Assembly: GCA_900102115.1 (NCBI GenBank) | Contig: FNAW01000004.1 | Location: 372,001-436,000 of the forward strand | Direction: 5' to 3' | Origin: Blastococcus fimeti | GTDB taxonomy: Bacteria; Actinomycetota; Actinomycetes; Mycobacteriales; Geodermatophilaceae | Length of the DNA stretch: 64,000 bases | The notes under the pieces: generated by a model | Told to the model about the DNA's origin: nothing | Seen by the model: the letters and a program-made list of their open reading frames with translations, nothing else | Databases searched by the model: none | Program-made: the position numbers and the translations under genes | Shown here: positions 47,376-57,264 of the stretch, piece by piece | Numbering within the stretch: position 1 is the first letter of the stretch | Layout of the letters: every line of letters begins with the position of its first letter

Positions 47376-47469
47376 TCCCTGCTTGACGGTTCATGCATCG
47401 AAGCGCACGAACCTGGCAGGGAGCTGTGAGACGGGTCACGATCCCCGGGGAGTCCCGGGAAAGAAAGGG

Positions 47470-47553
47470 ACCCCCCGCGCACCCGCCAGAGCCCGCTCAT
47501 CCTTGCTGCCTTCCGGCCCTGGGGAGGTTCACAGGGTGACGCCACACGAGGGG
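47470..47553 (-). ncRNA. ffs: Bacterial small signal recognition particle RNA (4.5S-like)
   Basis: The minus strand contains GTGAACCTCCCCAGGGCCGG directly followed by AAGGCAGCAAGG, the universal SRP RNA hairpin (GGAA tetraloop and Ffh-binding asymmetric loops). The flanking arms CCCCTCGTG and CGCGGGGGG close the stem. The ends are approximate. A T-rich stretch (TTTCTTT) and a CCCGGG/CCCGGG stem (about 47444-47459) follow downstream. It lies near dnaX, a common location. Confidence 0.9.
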
Positions 47554-47609
47554 TCGGCTCCCACTGTAGAGCACCGCGGCGGGGCGGCCCCGGTACCCCG
47601 CACGCGAAC

Positions 47610-47643
47610 GGGCCCGCCTCGTCCGGGAGGACGGGGCGGGCCC
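47610..47643 (-). terminator. Hairpin terminator downstream of tRNA-Ser(GGA)
   Basis: GGGCCCGCCTCGTCC (47610-47624) pairs with GGACGGGGCGGGCCC (47629-47643) with a single T-G wobble and a 4-base loop. It starts 7 bases after the tRNA 3' end on the minus strand. Confidence 0.75.
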
Positions 47644-47650
47644 GGTGCTG

Positions 47651-47735
47651 CGGAGGATGGGAGATTCGAACTCCCGAGGGTTTTATCCCAACCCGCTTTC
47701 CAAGCGAGCGCCATAGGCCACTAGGCGAATCCTCC
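47651..47735 (-). tRNA. tRNA-Ser(GGA)
   Basis: The acceptor stem GGAGGAT/ATCCTCC is perfect over 7 bp. The anticodon loop reads CTTGGAAAG with anticodon GGA, which reads UCC and UCU. A long class II variable arm (GGTTGGGATAAAACCC) and a GTTCGAATC T loop identify serine. No CCA is encoded. The discriminator is G. Confidence 0.96.
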
Positions 47736-47751
47736 AACTGCAGGACCGATG

Positions 47752-49758
47752 CTACCGGGCGCCCCCGGCGACCCGGGCACGGCTCTCGACGACGAGCACC
47801 GAGTCGGCCGCGGCGAGGCTCACGACCTCGGTCTTCCCCGGGTTGAGCCGCACCGCGCCGGTCGCCCCGACGCGGTAGCCGAGCACCGACTGCCCCCGGG
47901 CCGCGCCGGCCGCCACGACCGCACCGAACGGCACCGGCTCGCCGCCCACGTAGCGCTGCGCCGGTCCGAAGCTCAGCCGCGCGCCCTCGGGGTCGAACAG
48001 CTCGACGAAGACCTGCGCCAGCTCGGTCCGCTCCGAGAGCTGCGCCAGCATCAGGCTGGTCACCTCGTCGCTGACGATCCAGTCGTCCACGCCGCCGGCC
48101 CGGACCAGCTCGACGTCGTCGCGCTCGAGCACCTCGGCCACGATCCGGACGGCCCGGTCGCCGCCGGCCGGCCAGGCCCGCCGCAGCGCGAGCAGGGTGA
48201 GCAGCGTGCGGGCGTCGCCGTCGGCGGCCTCGACCGCGTCGCGGTAGCTGAGCACGATGCCCTGGTCGTAGGCCTCGTCCCGGACCAGCGCGGCGAGCTC
48301 CTCGGGGCCGGCGCTGGTCGGGTGCACGCGGACGTCGGTGTGCTGCAGCCCCTCGATGCGGACGTCGCCCGGGTCGACCAGCGACGGGTCGACGACGACG
48401 TCGACGACCGTGCCCGGCACCGCGAACTGGTCGAACTCCCGCACGACCTTCGCCCCGAGCAGGCTCCAGCCGACGATCAGCAGCCGCTTGGGTCGCTGCA
48501 CCTCGTCCTGGGGCATGGCGGGTACGGGCACCGGCCAGGAGCGGGCACCGGTGCAGCGGAAGGTGGAGTCGTCCTCCGCGACGGCGATGACCTGGTCGCC
48601 GTCCTCGAGGACCGTCGTCGCCGGCGGGTTGACCAGGACGCTGCCGTCGGCGCGGGCCAGGCCCAGCACGGCGGAGGTGTCGAAGGCGGTCAGCGCCTCG
48701 GCGTAGGTGCCGCCGGTGAGCTCGCCGAACGGGGCGAAGTAGATCTCGTCGCCGTCGAAGTCGAGGAGGTCGCGCAGCACCTGCGACAGGCCGCTCTGCC
48801 GGCACGACTGCGCGGTGATCTCGGCGATCACGTGGTCGGAGTTCACCGTGACCACGCGGCCGTCGGTGAGCGCGGCCAGGCTGTCGGAGTAGGTGGGGTC
48901 GGAGATCTCGGCGACCACGCGCGGGCCGGTGAAGTCGGGGTCGAGCGTCTTGATCGCGAGCACGGCGCGGATCGCGTCGGCGTCCCCGTTGCCGGCGCTC
49001 ATGACGATCACCGAGCGGGCGCCGAGCAGGTTGACCATCTCGAGGTCGGCGACCTTGGCCGGCGAGCCGGAGCGGCAGACCAGCCGCGTGGTGCCGGTGT
49101 CGCCGACCGCGGCCGACAGCGCGTCCTCCATGACGGTCTTGTCCTCGACGCCCAGGACGACGACGGCGGCGTGCTTCTCGCTGGCGTTGGCGACGACGAG
49201 CTCGGAGACGATCGCGGCGATCCGCGGGGACCAGCCGAGGACGACGGTGTGCCCGGACTCCAGGACGTCGCTGCGGCCCTTGCGCAGGCCCTCGATCCGC
49301 TGGTCCACGGCGTTGGCGATCAGGCCGATGAGGCTGCCGGCGATGAAGATGCCGGCGAGGGTGACGGCGAAGGAGAGCAACCGCATCGGCCAGCTGCTGT
49401 CCCCGGCGAAGGTGCCGGCGTCGACGACGCGCAGCATGGCCTGCCAGATGCCCTCGGCCGGGTTGGGCACCGGGCCCTCGCCGTTGACGCCGTCGAGCCC
49501 GAAGGCCCAGAACGCCAGCCCGGCGACGACGAAGATCGCCAGGGTGAGCAGCGCCAGCCAGCCGATGACGACGCCGGCGCCGCGGGCGAGGGCGTTGTCG
49601 AACCGGTAGCGCAGCCGCTGGCCGACGGTCGGGGTCGGCGTCGGGCGCGGCGCCCGGTGCACCGGGGCGCCGGTCGCCGGCGTCGCCATGCGGGTGCGGC
49701 GGCTCACCGCCTTGCCCGGTCGTGCGGCCCGTGTCGTGGTGGTCCTGATCTCGCCCAT
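47752..49758 (-). CDS. CASTOR/POLLUX-like ion channel protein
   Basis: 668 residues. A Thr/Pro-rich tail (1-50) is followed by two membrane segments (about 60-85 and 125-146) flanking a pore region (LRVVDAGTFAGD, like the filter of this family). Cytoplasmic RCK/TrkA-like domains follow (HTVVLGWSPRIAAIVSELVV, RSVIVMSAGNGDADAIRAVL). Bacterial homologues are thought to be ligand-gated cation channels. It ends 17 bases before the tRNA-Ser gene. Confidence 0.85.
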   Translation of the reverse strand: MGEIRTTTTRAARPGKAVSRRTRMATPATGAPVHRAPRPTPTPTVGQRLRYRFDNALARGAGVVIGWLALLTLAIFVVAGLAFWAFGLDGVNGEGPVPNPAEGIWQAMLRVVDAGTFAGDSSWPMRLLSFAVTLAGIFIAGSLIGLIANAVDQRIEGLRKGRSDVLESGHTVVLGWSPRIAAIVSELVVANASEKHAAVVVLGVEDKTVMEDALSAAVGDTGTTRLVCRSGSPAKVADLEMVNLLGARSVIVMSAGNGDADAIRAVLAIKTLDPDFTGPRVVAEISDPTYSDSLAALTDGRVVTVNSDHVIAEITAQSCRQSGLSQVLRDLLDFDGDEIYFAPFGELTGGTYAEALTAFDTSAVLGLARADGSVLVNPPATTVLEDGDQVIAVAEDDSTFRCTGARSWPVPVPAMPQDEVQRPKRLLIVGWSLLGAKVVREFDQFAVPGTVVDVVVDPSLVDPGDVRIEGLQHTDVRVHPTSAGPEELAALVRDEAYDQGIVLSYRDAVEAADGDARTLLTLLALRRAWPAGGDRAVRIVAEVLERDDVELVRAGGVDDWIVSDEVTSLMLAQLSERTELAQVFVELFDPEGARLSFGPAQRYVGGEPVPFGAVVAAGAARGQSVLGYRVGATGAVRLNPGKTEVVSLAAADSVLVVESRARVAGGAR

Positions 49759-49924
49759 GCCCTGCCTCCGCGTGGAGCCGCGGGAGCCGGCACCGAGATG
49801 GCCGGCCCGTCAGGCGGCCGGCGACAGGCTAGGGCACGCGACCTGGCACTACGCCCTTCGTGAGCGTGGTGGTGGTTGAGTGTCCCGACCTGCGGGCATG
49901 CCCGCACGGATGGCGGACCAGTGG

Positions 49925-49946
49925 CCCCGGGGAACGCTCCCCGGGG
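49925..49946 (+). other. Hairpin in the 5' region of the small unknown gene
   Basis: CCCCGGGGA (49925-49933) and TCCCCGGGG (49938-49946) form a perfect 9-bp stem with loop ACGC, ending 22 bases before the ATG and just ahead of the purine-rich GGAGGAGGAGG ribosome site. It could influence translation. Confidence 0.45.
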
Positions 49947-49968
49947 GCGATCGGAGGAGGAGGCAGGC

Positions 49969-50316
49969 ATGAGCGAGGACACCCAGGTGCGACCGGACGT
50001 GGTCGAGGCGATCGTCGGCGTCCTCAAGGGCGGCGACGCGGGGTCCCTGCCGGAGGGCGCGACCGCCGCGGAGAAGGCGGCGGCCAAGGACTCCTACCTC
50101 TCGGACTTCGTGGCCGACCGCAGCAAGCGGGACCGCCAGTCGCAGGCCTGGGAGCTGCTCGTGACCCGCAGCTACGACGAGCCGCCCACGTGGACGCAGA
50201 TCTTCGACGACCTGGACCCGTCGGTGCACACCGAGCTCGGCGAGCTCTTCGACGCACTCCCCGAGGGTGCCCGCGAGGAGTACGTGCGCCGGTACGGGGA
50301 CCCCACGGACGCCTGA
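49969..50316 (+). CDS. Unknown small acidic protein
   Basis: 115 residues, mostly helical and acidic (pI low), no signal, no membrane segment, no motif I recognise. ATG at 49969 is preceded by a strong GGAGGAGGAGG. The kinase gene starts 28 bases downstream, so the two may be co-transcribed. Function unknown. Confidence 0.75.
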   Translation: MSEDTQVRPDVVEAIVGVLKGGDAGSLPEGATAAEKAAAKDSYLSDFVADRSKRDRQSQAWELLVTRSYDEPPTWTQIFDDLDPSVHTELGELFDALPEGAREEYVRRYGDPTDA

Positions 50317-50344
50317 CCGTCCCGGTCCGCCTCCCGACTCCCCG

Positions 50345-52045
<1,701 letters not shown>

Positions 52046-52072
52046 GCCGGACACCCATGGGGCCGGATGCAC

Positions 52073-52106
52073 GACGGCGGCGTCTCCGCGAGGAGACGCC
52101 GCCGTC
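52073..52106. terminator. 15-bp hairpin with GCGA tetraloop, bidirectional terminator
   Basis: GACGGCGGCGTCTCC (52073-52087) and GGAGACGCCGCCGTC (52092-52106) are perfect complements around GCGA. It separates the kinase gene from the convergent tRNA-Ser(CGA), whose 3' end is at 52113. Confidence 0.85.
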
Positions 52107-52112
52107 GGACTG

Positions 52113-52198
52113 CGGTGGCGGTGGGATTTGAACCCACGGAGGCTATGAACCTCACACGCTTTCGAGGCGTGCTCCTTCGGCCGCTCGGACACGCCACC
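52113..52198 (-). tRNA. tRNA-Ser(CGA)
   Basis: The acceptor stem GGTGGCG/CGCCACC is perfect over 7 bp. The anticodon loop CCTCGAAAG has anticodon CGA, reading UCG. A class II variable arm (GTGAGGTTCATAGCCTCC) and GGTTCAAATCC T arm fit serine. No CCA is encoded. It is read towards the shared hairpin at 52073-52106. tadA ends 11 bases upstream. Confidence 0.96.
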
Positions 52199-52208
52199 GC
52201 CGAAGAGA

Positions 52209-52673
52209 CTACAGGCCCCTCTGCGCCCGGAAGAACGCACGTAGCAGCGTGGCGGACTCCTCGGCCCGGACCCCCGCGGTGACCTCCGGCCGGTGGTTGA
52301 GCCGCCGGTCGCGGACGACGTCCCAGAGCGACCCCGCCGCCCCGGCCTTGGGGTCGTCCGCGCCGTAGACCACCCGGTCGACCCGGGACAGCACGCTCGC
52401 GCCGGCGCACATCGTGCACGGCTCGAGGGTGACGACCAGCGTGCAGCCGGTCAGCCGCCAGCCGTCCCCGTGCACCCGCGCAGCCGCCCGCAGGGCCAGC
52501 ACCTCCGCGTGCGCGGTCGGGTCACCGGTCTTCTCCCGCTCGTTGGCCGCCTCGGCCAGCACGGCGCCGTCGGGGCCCAGCACGACGGCGCCGATCGGGG
52601 TGTCGCCCCACTCCTGCGCCGCGGCGGCCAGGTCCAGCGCCCGGCCCATCGCCGCGTCGAGGTCGAGGTTCAC
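52209..52673 (-). CDS. tadA: tRNA adenosine(34) deaminase
   Basis: 154 residues. Zinc deaminase motifs H55-A-E57 in PTAHAEVLAL and C86/C89 in EPCTMCAGA; NEREKTGDPTAHAE and the FFRAQRG end are typical of TadA. It converts A34 to inosine in tRNA-Arg(ACG). A palindromic element sits 15 bases before the start. The TadA-associated protein gene is only one gene further up on the same strand. Confidence 0.95.
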   Translation of the reverse strand: MNLDLDAAMGRALDLAAAAQEWGDTPIGAVVLGPDGAVLAEAANEREKTGDPTAHAEVLALRAAARVHGDGWRLTGCTLVVTLEPCTMCAGASVLSRVDRVVYGADDPKAGAAGSLWDVVRDRRLNHRPEVTAGVRAEESATLLRAFFRAQRGL

Positions 52674-52687
52674 GGCTGCTCCTGCGC

Positions 52688-52730
52688 ACAGTCGGCCTCT
52701 GCCCCGCCGGTGTGGGCAGAGGCCGACTGT
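52688..52730. repeat. Palindromic element, CGGCCTCTGCCC family
   Basis: Perfect 17-base arms (ACAGTCGGCCTCTGCCC) at 52688-52704 and 52714-52730 around a 9-base loop. It lies between the HAD gene and tadA, two genes in the same direction, so it would act as an intercistronic terminator here. Confidence 0.85.
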
Positions 52731-52749
52731 CCGGAGTGCAGGCTCCGGG

Positions 52750-53403
52750 TCAAGCGGCGTCGTCCAGCGGGAAGCCGACCAGCGCCGACAGCTCGGCGAT
52801 CGCGACAGCGGGGTCGACGACCTTAATCGTCGAGAACCCCAGCGCCCGGGCCGGCTTGCAGTTGATGCCGAGGTCGTCGAGGTAGGCGCAGTCGGTCGCC
52901 TCGATCCGGCGGCCGACCGCCTCGGAGAGCCGGTCCAGGGCCCGGCGGTAGATCTCCGGCTCGGGCTTGCGCACGCCCTCGATCGACGACTCCACGATCG
53001 CGTCGAACAGGTCGAGGATCTCGTCCATCCGGCCGCCGCGCTCCATCGGGGAGACGTTGTTCGACAGCATCCCCAGCGGCAGCCCGGCCTCGCGCAGCCG
53101 GCGGATCGTGGCCACCATCGCCGGACGCACCTCGCCCTTGAGCGCGGCGAGCACCCGGCTGGCGTCCAGCCGGTGCCCCAGCGCCGCGGCCTCGGCCTCG
53201 AAGGCGGCCGAGAACCCGGCGACGTCCAGCTCGTTGCGCTCGAACCGCGCCCACGCGTTGGTGTCGGGATCGGTGGAGTTGAGCTGCCGGATCAGCCCGT
53301 CGGGCAGGCCGGCCTCGCGCTCGTAGGCGGCGAAGGCGGTCATCGGGCTCTCGGTGATCACCCCACCGAGGTCGAAGATCACCGCCGAGACCGTGCCGGT
53401 CAC
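52750..53403 (-). CDS. HAD-superfamily hydrolase
   Basis: 217 residues. Motif I is VIFDLGGVI, where the usual second aspartate is Gly, as in many haloacid-dehalogenase-like phosphatases; motif II LSNN; motif III RKPEPEIY; motif IV YLDDLGINC. Substrate unknown. GTG at 53403 overlaps the stop of the upstream TadA-associated gene. Confidence 0.88.
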   Translation of the reverse strand: MTGTVSAVIFDLGGVITESPMTAFAAYEREAGLPDGLIRQLNSTDPDTNAWARFERNELDVAGFSAAFEAEAAALGHRLDASRVLAALKGEVRPAMVATIRRLREAGLPLGMLSNNVSPMERGGRMDEILDLFDAIVESSIEGVRKPEPEIYRRALDRLSEAVGRRIEATDCAYLDDLGINCKPARALGFSTIKVVDPAVAIAELSALVGFPLDDAA

Positions 53404-53909
53404 GGCGTCACCGCCGCGGTGAGCTCGTCGGCGAACCCGAGCCGGGCGGCGATCCGCTCCACCATCTCCTCGGCCCACAGGTCATCCGCAGTCACGATCG
53501 TCCTCAGCTCCTCGGCGGGCAGGCCGTCGTCGGCGAAGATCTCCAGATCCCCGCCCGGCCAGCCGCTCTCGTCGTCGTCGAAGGCGCCGTCGGTGTCGAC
53601 GCCGATCCCGTACCGCTCCACCACCTCGGCGGCGAGCACCCATTCGAGCATGGTCGCGTCGGAGATCAGCGCCCGCACCATGCCACCGGGCCCGTGCCGC
53701 AGGACGACGAAGTACAGCCGCGAGTCGACGACCACCACGAACGGCGGCGGCCAGACGGCGGCGTCGAACTCCCCCAGCGCCCGCTCGAGCACCGGCAGCT
53801 CGTCCCCGGCGTCCCCGGCCAGCAGCTCGACCTGCCAGCGGCCCCCGGCGTGGGACACCCGCACCGCGTAGTTGCCCGGCACGGCGGGCGCGCCGTCGAC
53901 CGTGCTCAT
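53400..53909 (-). CDS. tRNA adenosine deaminase-associated protein
   Basis: 169 residues, acidic, no signal or membrane segment. It matches an actinobacterial family found beside tadA (VVVVDSRLYFVVLRHGPGG, FADDGLPAEELRTIV). Role unknown; the proximity suggests a link to tRNA editing or a shared operon. ATG at 53909 overlaps the O-methyltransferase stop, and its stop overlaps the HAD start. Confidence 0.85.
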   Translation of the reverse strand: MSTVDGAPAVPGNYAVRVSHAGGRWQVELLAGDAGDELPVLERALGEFDAAVWPPPFVVVVDSRLYFVVLRHGPGGMVRALISDATMLEWVLAAEVVERYGIGVDTDGAFDDDESGWPGGDLEIFADDGLPAEELRTIVTADDLWAEEMVERIAARLGFADELTAAVTP

Positions 53910-54568
53910 CGCTTGCGCAGCAGGGTCAGGCCGTCGGCCAGCGGCAGCAGCGCGGTCTCCCAGCGCGGGTCCGCGGCCAGGGCGGCGTTCAGCTCGGCGA
54001 GCGCACGGTCGTCGTCGTCCCGCGGGTCGAGCACCCGGCCGTCGCGCAGCGTGTTGTCCAGCAGGACGACACCGTTCGGATGCAGCCGCGGGTGCAGCTC
54101 CGCGACGTAGGCGGCGTAGCCGGCCTTGTCGGCGTCGACGAAGGCGAGGTCGAAGGTCGGTTCGGCCGGCAGCGAGCGCAGCGAGGGCAGCGCGTCGCCG
54201 AGCCGGAGTTCGATCCGGTCGGCCAGCCCGGCGCGCGCCCAGTACCGGCGGGCCACCGCCGTCACCTGCTCGTCGCGGTCGAGGCAGAGCAGCGAGCCGT
54301 CCGCCGGCAGCCCGCCGGCGATGCAGAGCGCGGAGAAGCCGGTGAACGTGCCGATCTCGATCGCCGTCCGGGCACCGAGCGCGGTGGTGAGCAGCCGCAT
54401 GAGCACGCCCTGCTCGGGCGCGATCTGCATCGTGGCGGACACCTCGCCCCGGGCGGCCAGCTCCGCGGTCTCGCGGACGAGGTCGGCCATCACCTCGTCG
54501 AGGGGGTCGGAGGAGGCGCGGACGTACTCGGCGAGTTGCGGCGTGAGGAGGAACGACCTGGGGGTCAT
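53906..54568 (-). CDS. O-methyltransferase (caffeoyl-CoA/catechol type)
   Basis: 220 residues. SAM motif EIGTFTGFSALCIAGGLP, catalytic/metal motif FVDADKAGYAAYVA, and LLDNTLRDGRV. The family methylates catechol-like hydroxyls using a divalent metal. It is the first gene of the run towards tadA. Divergent from tyrA with only 11 bases between starts. Confidence 0.92.
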   Translation of the reverse strand: MTPRSFLLTPQLAEYVRASSDPLDEVMADLVRETAELAARGEVSATMQIAPEQGVLMRLLTTALGARTAIEIGTFTGFSALCIAGGLPADGSLLCLDRDEQVTAVARRYWARAGLADRIELRLGDALPSLRSLPAEPTFDLAFVDADKAGYAAYVAELHPRLHPNGVVLLDNTLRDGRVLDPRDDDDRALAELNAALAADPRWETALLPLADGLTLLRKR

Positions 54569-54579
54569 AGCCTCTGATC

Positions 54580-55500
54580 ATGGCCGATGCCCCCTCCTTC
54601 CCGGTGCCCACGATGCCGGTCCCGCCGGTGGGGGTGGTGGGGCTGGGCCAGCTCGGCGGCTCGCTGGCCGCCGCTCTGGCCGCCGCGGGCCGTCCCGTGT
54701 CGGGCTGGGACGTCGCCCCCGCCGCCCGTGAGGCCGCCGCGGCCCGCGGCGTCGCGATCAGCCGGGAGCTGTCCGGCGTCGTCGTCCTCGCCGTCCCGCT
54801 CCCGGCCATGGCGACGGCGCTCGACGGGCTGTCGCTCGACCCCGACGCGACCGTCACCGACCTCGGCTCGGTCAAGGCTCCCGTGCTGCAGGCGCTCACG
54901 CCGTCGCTGGGGCACCGTTTCGTGGGCGGCCACCCGATGTGCGGCACCGAGCGCTCCGGCCACACCGCCGTGGACCCGGGCCTGTTCACCGGCGCCCGCT
55001 GGGCGCTGTGCCTGGAACCGGACACCGAGCTGCCGCGCTGGCTCCGGGTCGCCGAGGTGGCGCTCGCCGTCGGCGCGGAGGTCGTGCCGGTGACCGCCGC
55101 CGAGCACGACGACGCCGTCGCCGCGATCAGCCATGTGCCGCACCTGCTCGCCGCCGCGCTGGCGACCGCCGCGGCGGACGCCGGTCCGCTGGCCCTCGCG
55201 CTGGCCGCCGGCAGCTTCGGCTCCGGCACCCGTGTCATCGGCAGCGACCCGGCGTTCGTCACCGCCATGGTCGAGGGCAACGCCGGTCCCACGGCCGCGG
55301 CGCTGGCCCGGGTGAGGGCCGAGCTGGACCGCCCGTGGCCGGAGCTGGTGGCCGCGGGGCACGCCGTCGCCACCCGGCAGGCCGGCCGCCGGCCGGTACG
55401 GGTGCCGCTCGAGCGGGCCGCGCTCCTGGCCCTGGGCCGCGCGGGGGGCGCGATCACCGGGCGGCTGGCGGCGTTCCTCGAGGGCTGGGTGCCCGGCTGA
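54580..55500 (+). CDS. tyrA: Prephenate dehydrogenase
   Basis: 306 residues. NAD-binding GVVGLGQLGGSLAAALAAAG (about 18-37), then GGHPMCGTERSGHTAVDPGL and AEHDDAVAAISHVPHLLAAA, the prephenate dehydrogenase signature. It converts prephenate to 4-hydroxyphenylpyruvate for tyrosine synthesis. No ACT domain is seen, so feedback control differs. The start could also be Met 12 (54613). Confidence 0.92.
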   Translation: MADAPSFPVPTMPVPPVGVVGLGQLGGSLAAALAAAGRPVSGWDVAPAAREAAAARGVAISRELSGVVVLAVPLPAMATALDGLSLDPDATVTDLGSVKAPVLQALTPSLGHRFVGGHPMCGTERSGHTAVDPGLFTGARWALCLEPDTELPRWLRVAEVALAVGAEVVPVTAAEHDDAVAAISHVPHLLAAALATAAADAGPLALALAAGSFGSGTRVIGSDPAFVTAMVEGNAGPTAAALARVRAELDRPWPELVAAGHAVATRQAGRRPVRVPLERAALLALGRAGGAITGRLAAFLEGWVPG

Positions 55501-55537
55501 CCGTTTCGTACTGCTGTGGAGGGGCAGGCACCCGGGC

Positions 55538-55771
55538 ATGGACGAGACCGACATCCTCAGCCGCATCCACTCGCTGGTCGACGAGGAGCACGCGCTGCGC
55601 GACAGCGCGGAGCACACCGACGAGACCCGCGCCCGCATGAGCAAGCTCGAGGCCGACCTGGACCAGCTGTGGGACCTGCTGCGGCAGCGGCGGGCCAAGC
55701 GCCAGTACGACGAGGACCCCGACGAGGCGCAGCCCCGCCCCGAGCCGCAGGTGGAGAGCTACCTCCAGTAG
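55538..55771 (+). CDS. DUF2630 family small protein
   Basis: 77 residues, acidic and helical: MDETDILSRIHSLVDEEHAL and DLDQLWDLLRQRRAKR match the actinobacterial DUF2630 family, of unknown function. It follows tyrA by 37 bases and converges with the PucR gene, leaving 4 bases. Confidence 0.85.
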   Translation: MDETDILSRIHSLVDEEHALRDSAEHTDETRARMSKLEADLDQLWDLLRQRRAKRQYDEDPDEAQPRPEPQVESYLQ

Positions 55772-55775
55772 GTGG

Positions 55776-56993
55776 TCAGGCCGACCGCTGGGCCGGCCGG
55801 CCGTGCTGCGCGCCCAGCAGCGCGAGCTGCCACTGCAGGCGGGCGCGCGGGTCGGCGACCTTGCGGCCGGTCACCTGCTCGATCCGCCGCAGCCGGTGCA
55901 TGACCGTGTTGCGGTGGCAGTACAGCTCGTCGGCCGCGCGGGTGGGTGAGCCGTCGGAGGCCAGGAACGCCGACAGCGTGTCCAGCAGCACCTCGCGCTC
56001 GTCCTGCGGCAGCGCCAGGAGGCCGCCGAGCGTCTGGCCCACCAGCCGGGAGCTGATCTCCGGGGAGTTGCTCAGCAGCGCCTCGGGGAGCCGCTCGTCG
56101 ATCGTCACGACGCGGCGGGTCTCGCGCGGGAGCGTGCGGGCGGCGGTCTCGGCCAGCCGGTAGGCCGAGCTCACCATCGCGGCGCCGTCCACGGGCGCGG
56201 ACACCCCGACCGGGCCGGTGGTCAGCGCCTGCAGGCGGGACCGGATCTCGTTGGCGCCGACCGCCCCGAGCGCGATCAGCCCGACCTGGGCGCCCGACCG
56301 CACGCCCCACACCGAGCGGACGCCGTGCCGGAGCAGTTCGGGGCCCACGCCCTCGAGCCCCGAGGCGCCGTCCTCGGTGGGCAGCGCGACGACGGCCATC
56401 AGCCGGCCGTCGAGGGACATGGCCAGCATGTCGGCGGCGGCGCGCACGAACGACGGGTCGTCGCCGCGGCCGTCCAGGAGCCCGTCGAGTGCCCGGCGAC
56501 GGGTCTCGTCGTCGACCCCGGCCATCCGGCGCTGCTCCTCGCGGTAGCCCTCGGCGAGGGCGGCGCACTCGAAGTCGTTGGTGCGCCAGACCGTGCCGGC
56601 CACCTGCAGCAGCAGCGTGTCGTGCCGGCCCCCGGCCTCTGCCGAGACCCGGAGCAGGGCCTCCCAGGTGACCTGCCCGCCGAGCCGGTAGGCGCGCAGC
56701 ACCGACTCCAGCGGGATCCCCTGGGCGGCCCGGCGGCGGCCCACCTCGCGAGAGCCGTGCAGGGCCGGCCGGTCGGGGACGGGCGCGCCGACCAGCGCGA
56801 GGAGACCGTGCTCGAGGTTGTCCCGCGTCGAGCGGCGCATCTCCTCCTCGCTCTCGGCGATGAACTCCCGGTAGGCCGGCTCGGTGCGCGAGAGGACGTC
56901 CACCATCCGATCGGTCATGGCGTCCAACTGCTCGAGCAGCAGCGGGGCGAGGTCGACCAGGTGGGACGAGACCTCGGTGTCGAACGCCTGCAC
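55776..56993 (-). CDS. PucR-family transcriptional regulator
   Basis: 405 residues. A helical N-terminal sensor part (RsbRD-like, with LYREFIAESEEEMRRSTRDN-type helices) and a central GGDEF-like degenerate region precede the C-terminal HTH_30 (FLASDGSPTRAADELYCHRN, then TVMHRLRRIEQVTGR). Such regulators often respond to metabolites. GTG at 56993 is preceded by AAGGAG with ideal spacing. Divergent from the epimerase gene across 271 bases, where TGTGACGTACAGCACA near 57029 could be an operator. Confidence 0.9.
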   Translation of the reverse strand: MQAFDTEVSSHLVDLAPLLLEQLDAMTDRMVDVLSRTEPAYREFIAESEEEMRRSTRDNLEHGLLALVGAPVPDRPALHGSREVGRRRAAQGIPLESVLRAYRLGGQVTWEALLRVSAEAGGRHDTLLLQVAGTVWRTNDFECAALAEGYREEQRRMAGVDDETRRRALDGLLDGRGDDPSFVRAAADMLAMSLDGRLMAVVALPTEDGASGLEGVGPELLRHGVRSVWGVRSGAQVGLIALGAVGANEIRSRLQALTTGPVGVSAPVDGAAMVSSAYRLAETAARTLPRETRRVVTIDERLPEALLSNSPEISSRLVGQTLGGLLALPQDEREVLLDTLSAFLASDGSPTRAADELYCHRNTVMHRLRRIEQVTGRKVADPRARLQWQLALLGAQHGRPAQRSA

Positions 56994-57264
56994 TCGATCT
57001 CCTTCTCCGACTGGCGCGACCTGACGCGATGTGACGTACAGCACAACACGTCGTCGCCGGGACTGTGCGGTGAGCCCATTGTGACCCGCCGCACGCCGGA
57101 GGGGGTGCTTACGGACGCACTCGTGACCTAATCGTCGCCGTGCCGAGGGTCCCCCGACCCCCTCCCGGACCAGGTCGGCGAGGGGTGTCGCCGCGCACCG
57201 GCCGGGTAGGAGGCCCGCGGTGCGGACGCCCCGCCGTGCGGCCGCGGAGAGCGAGGGAGCAGCC

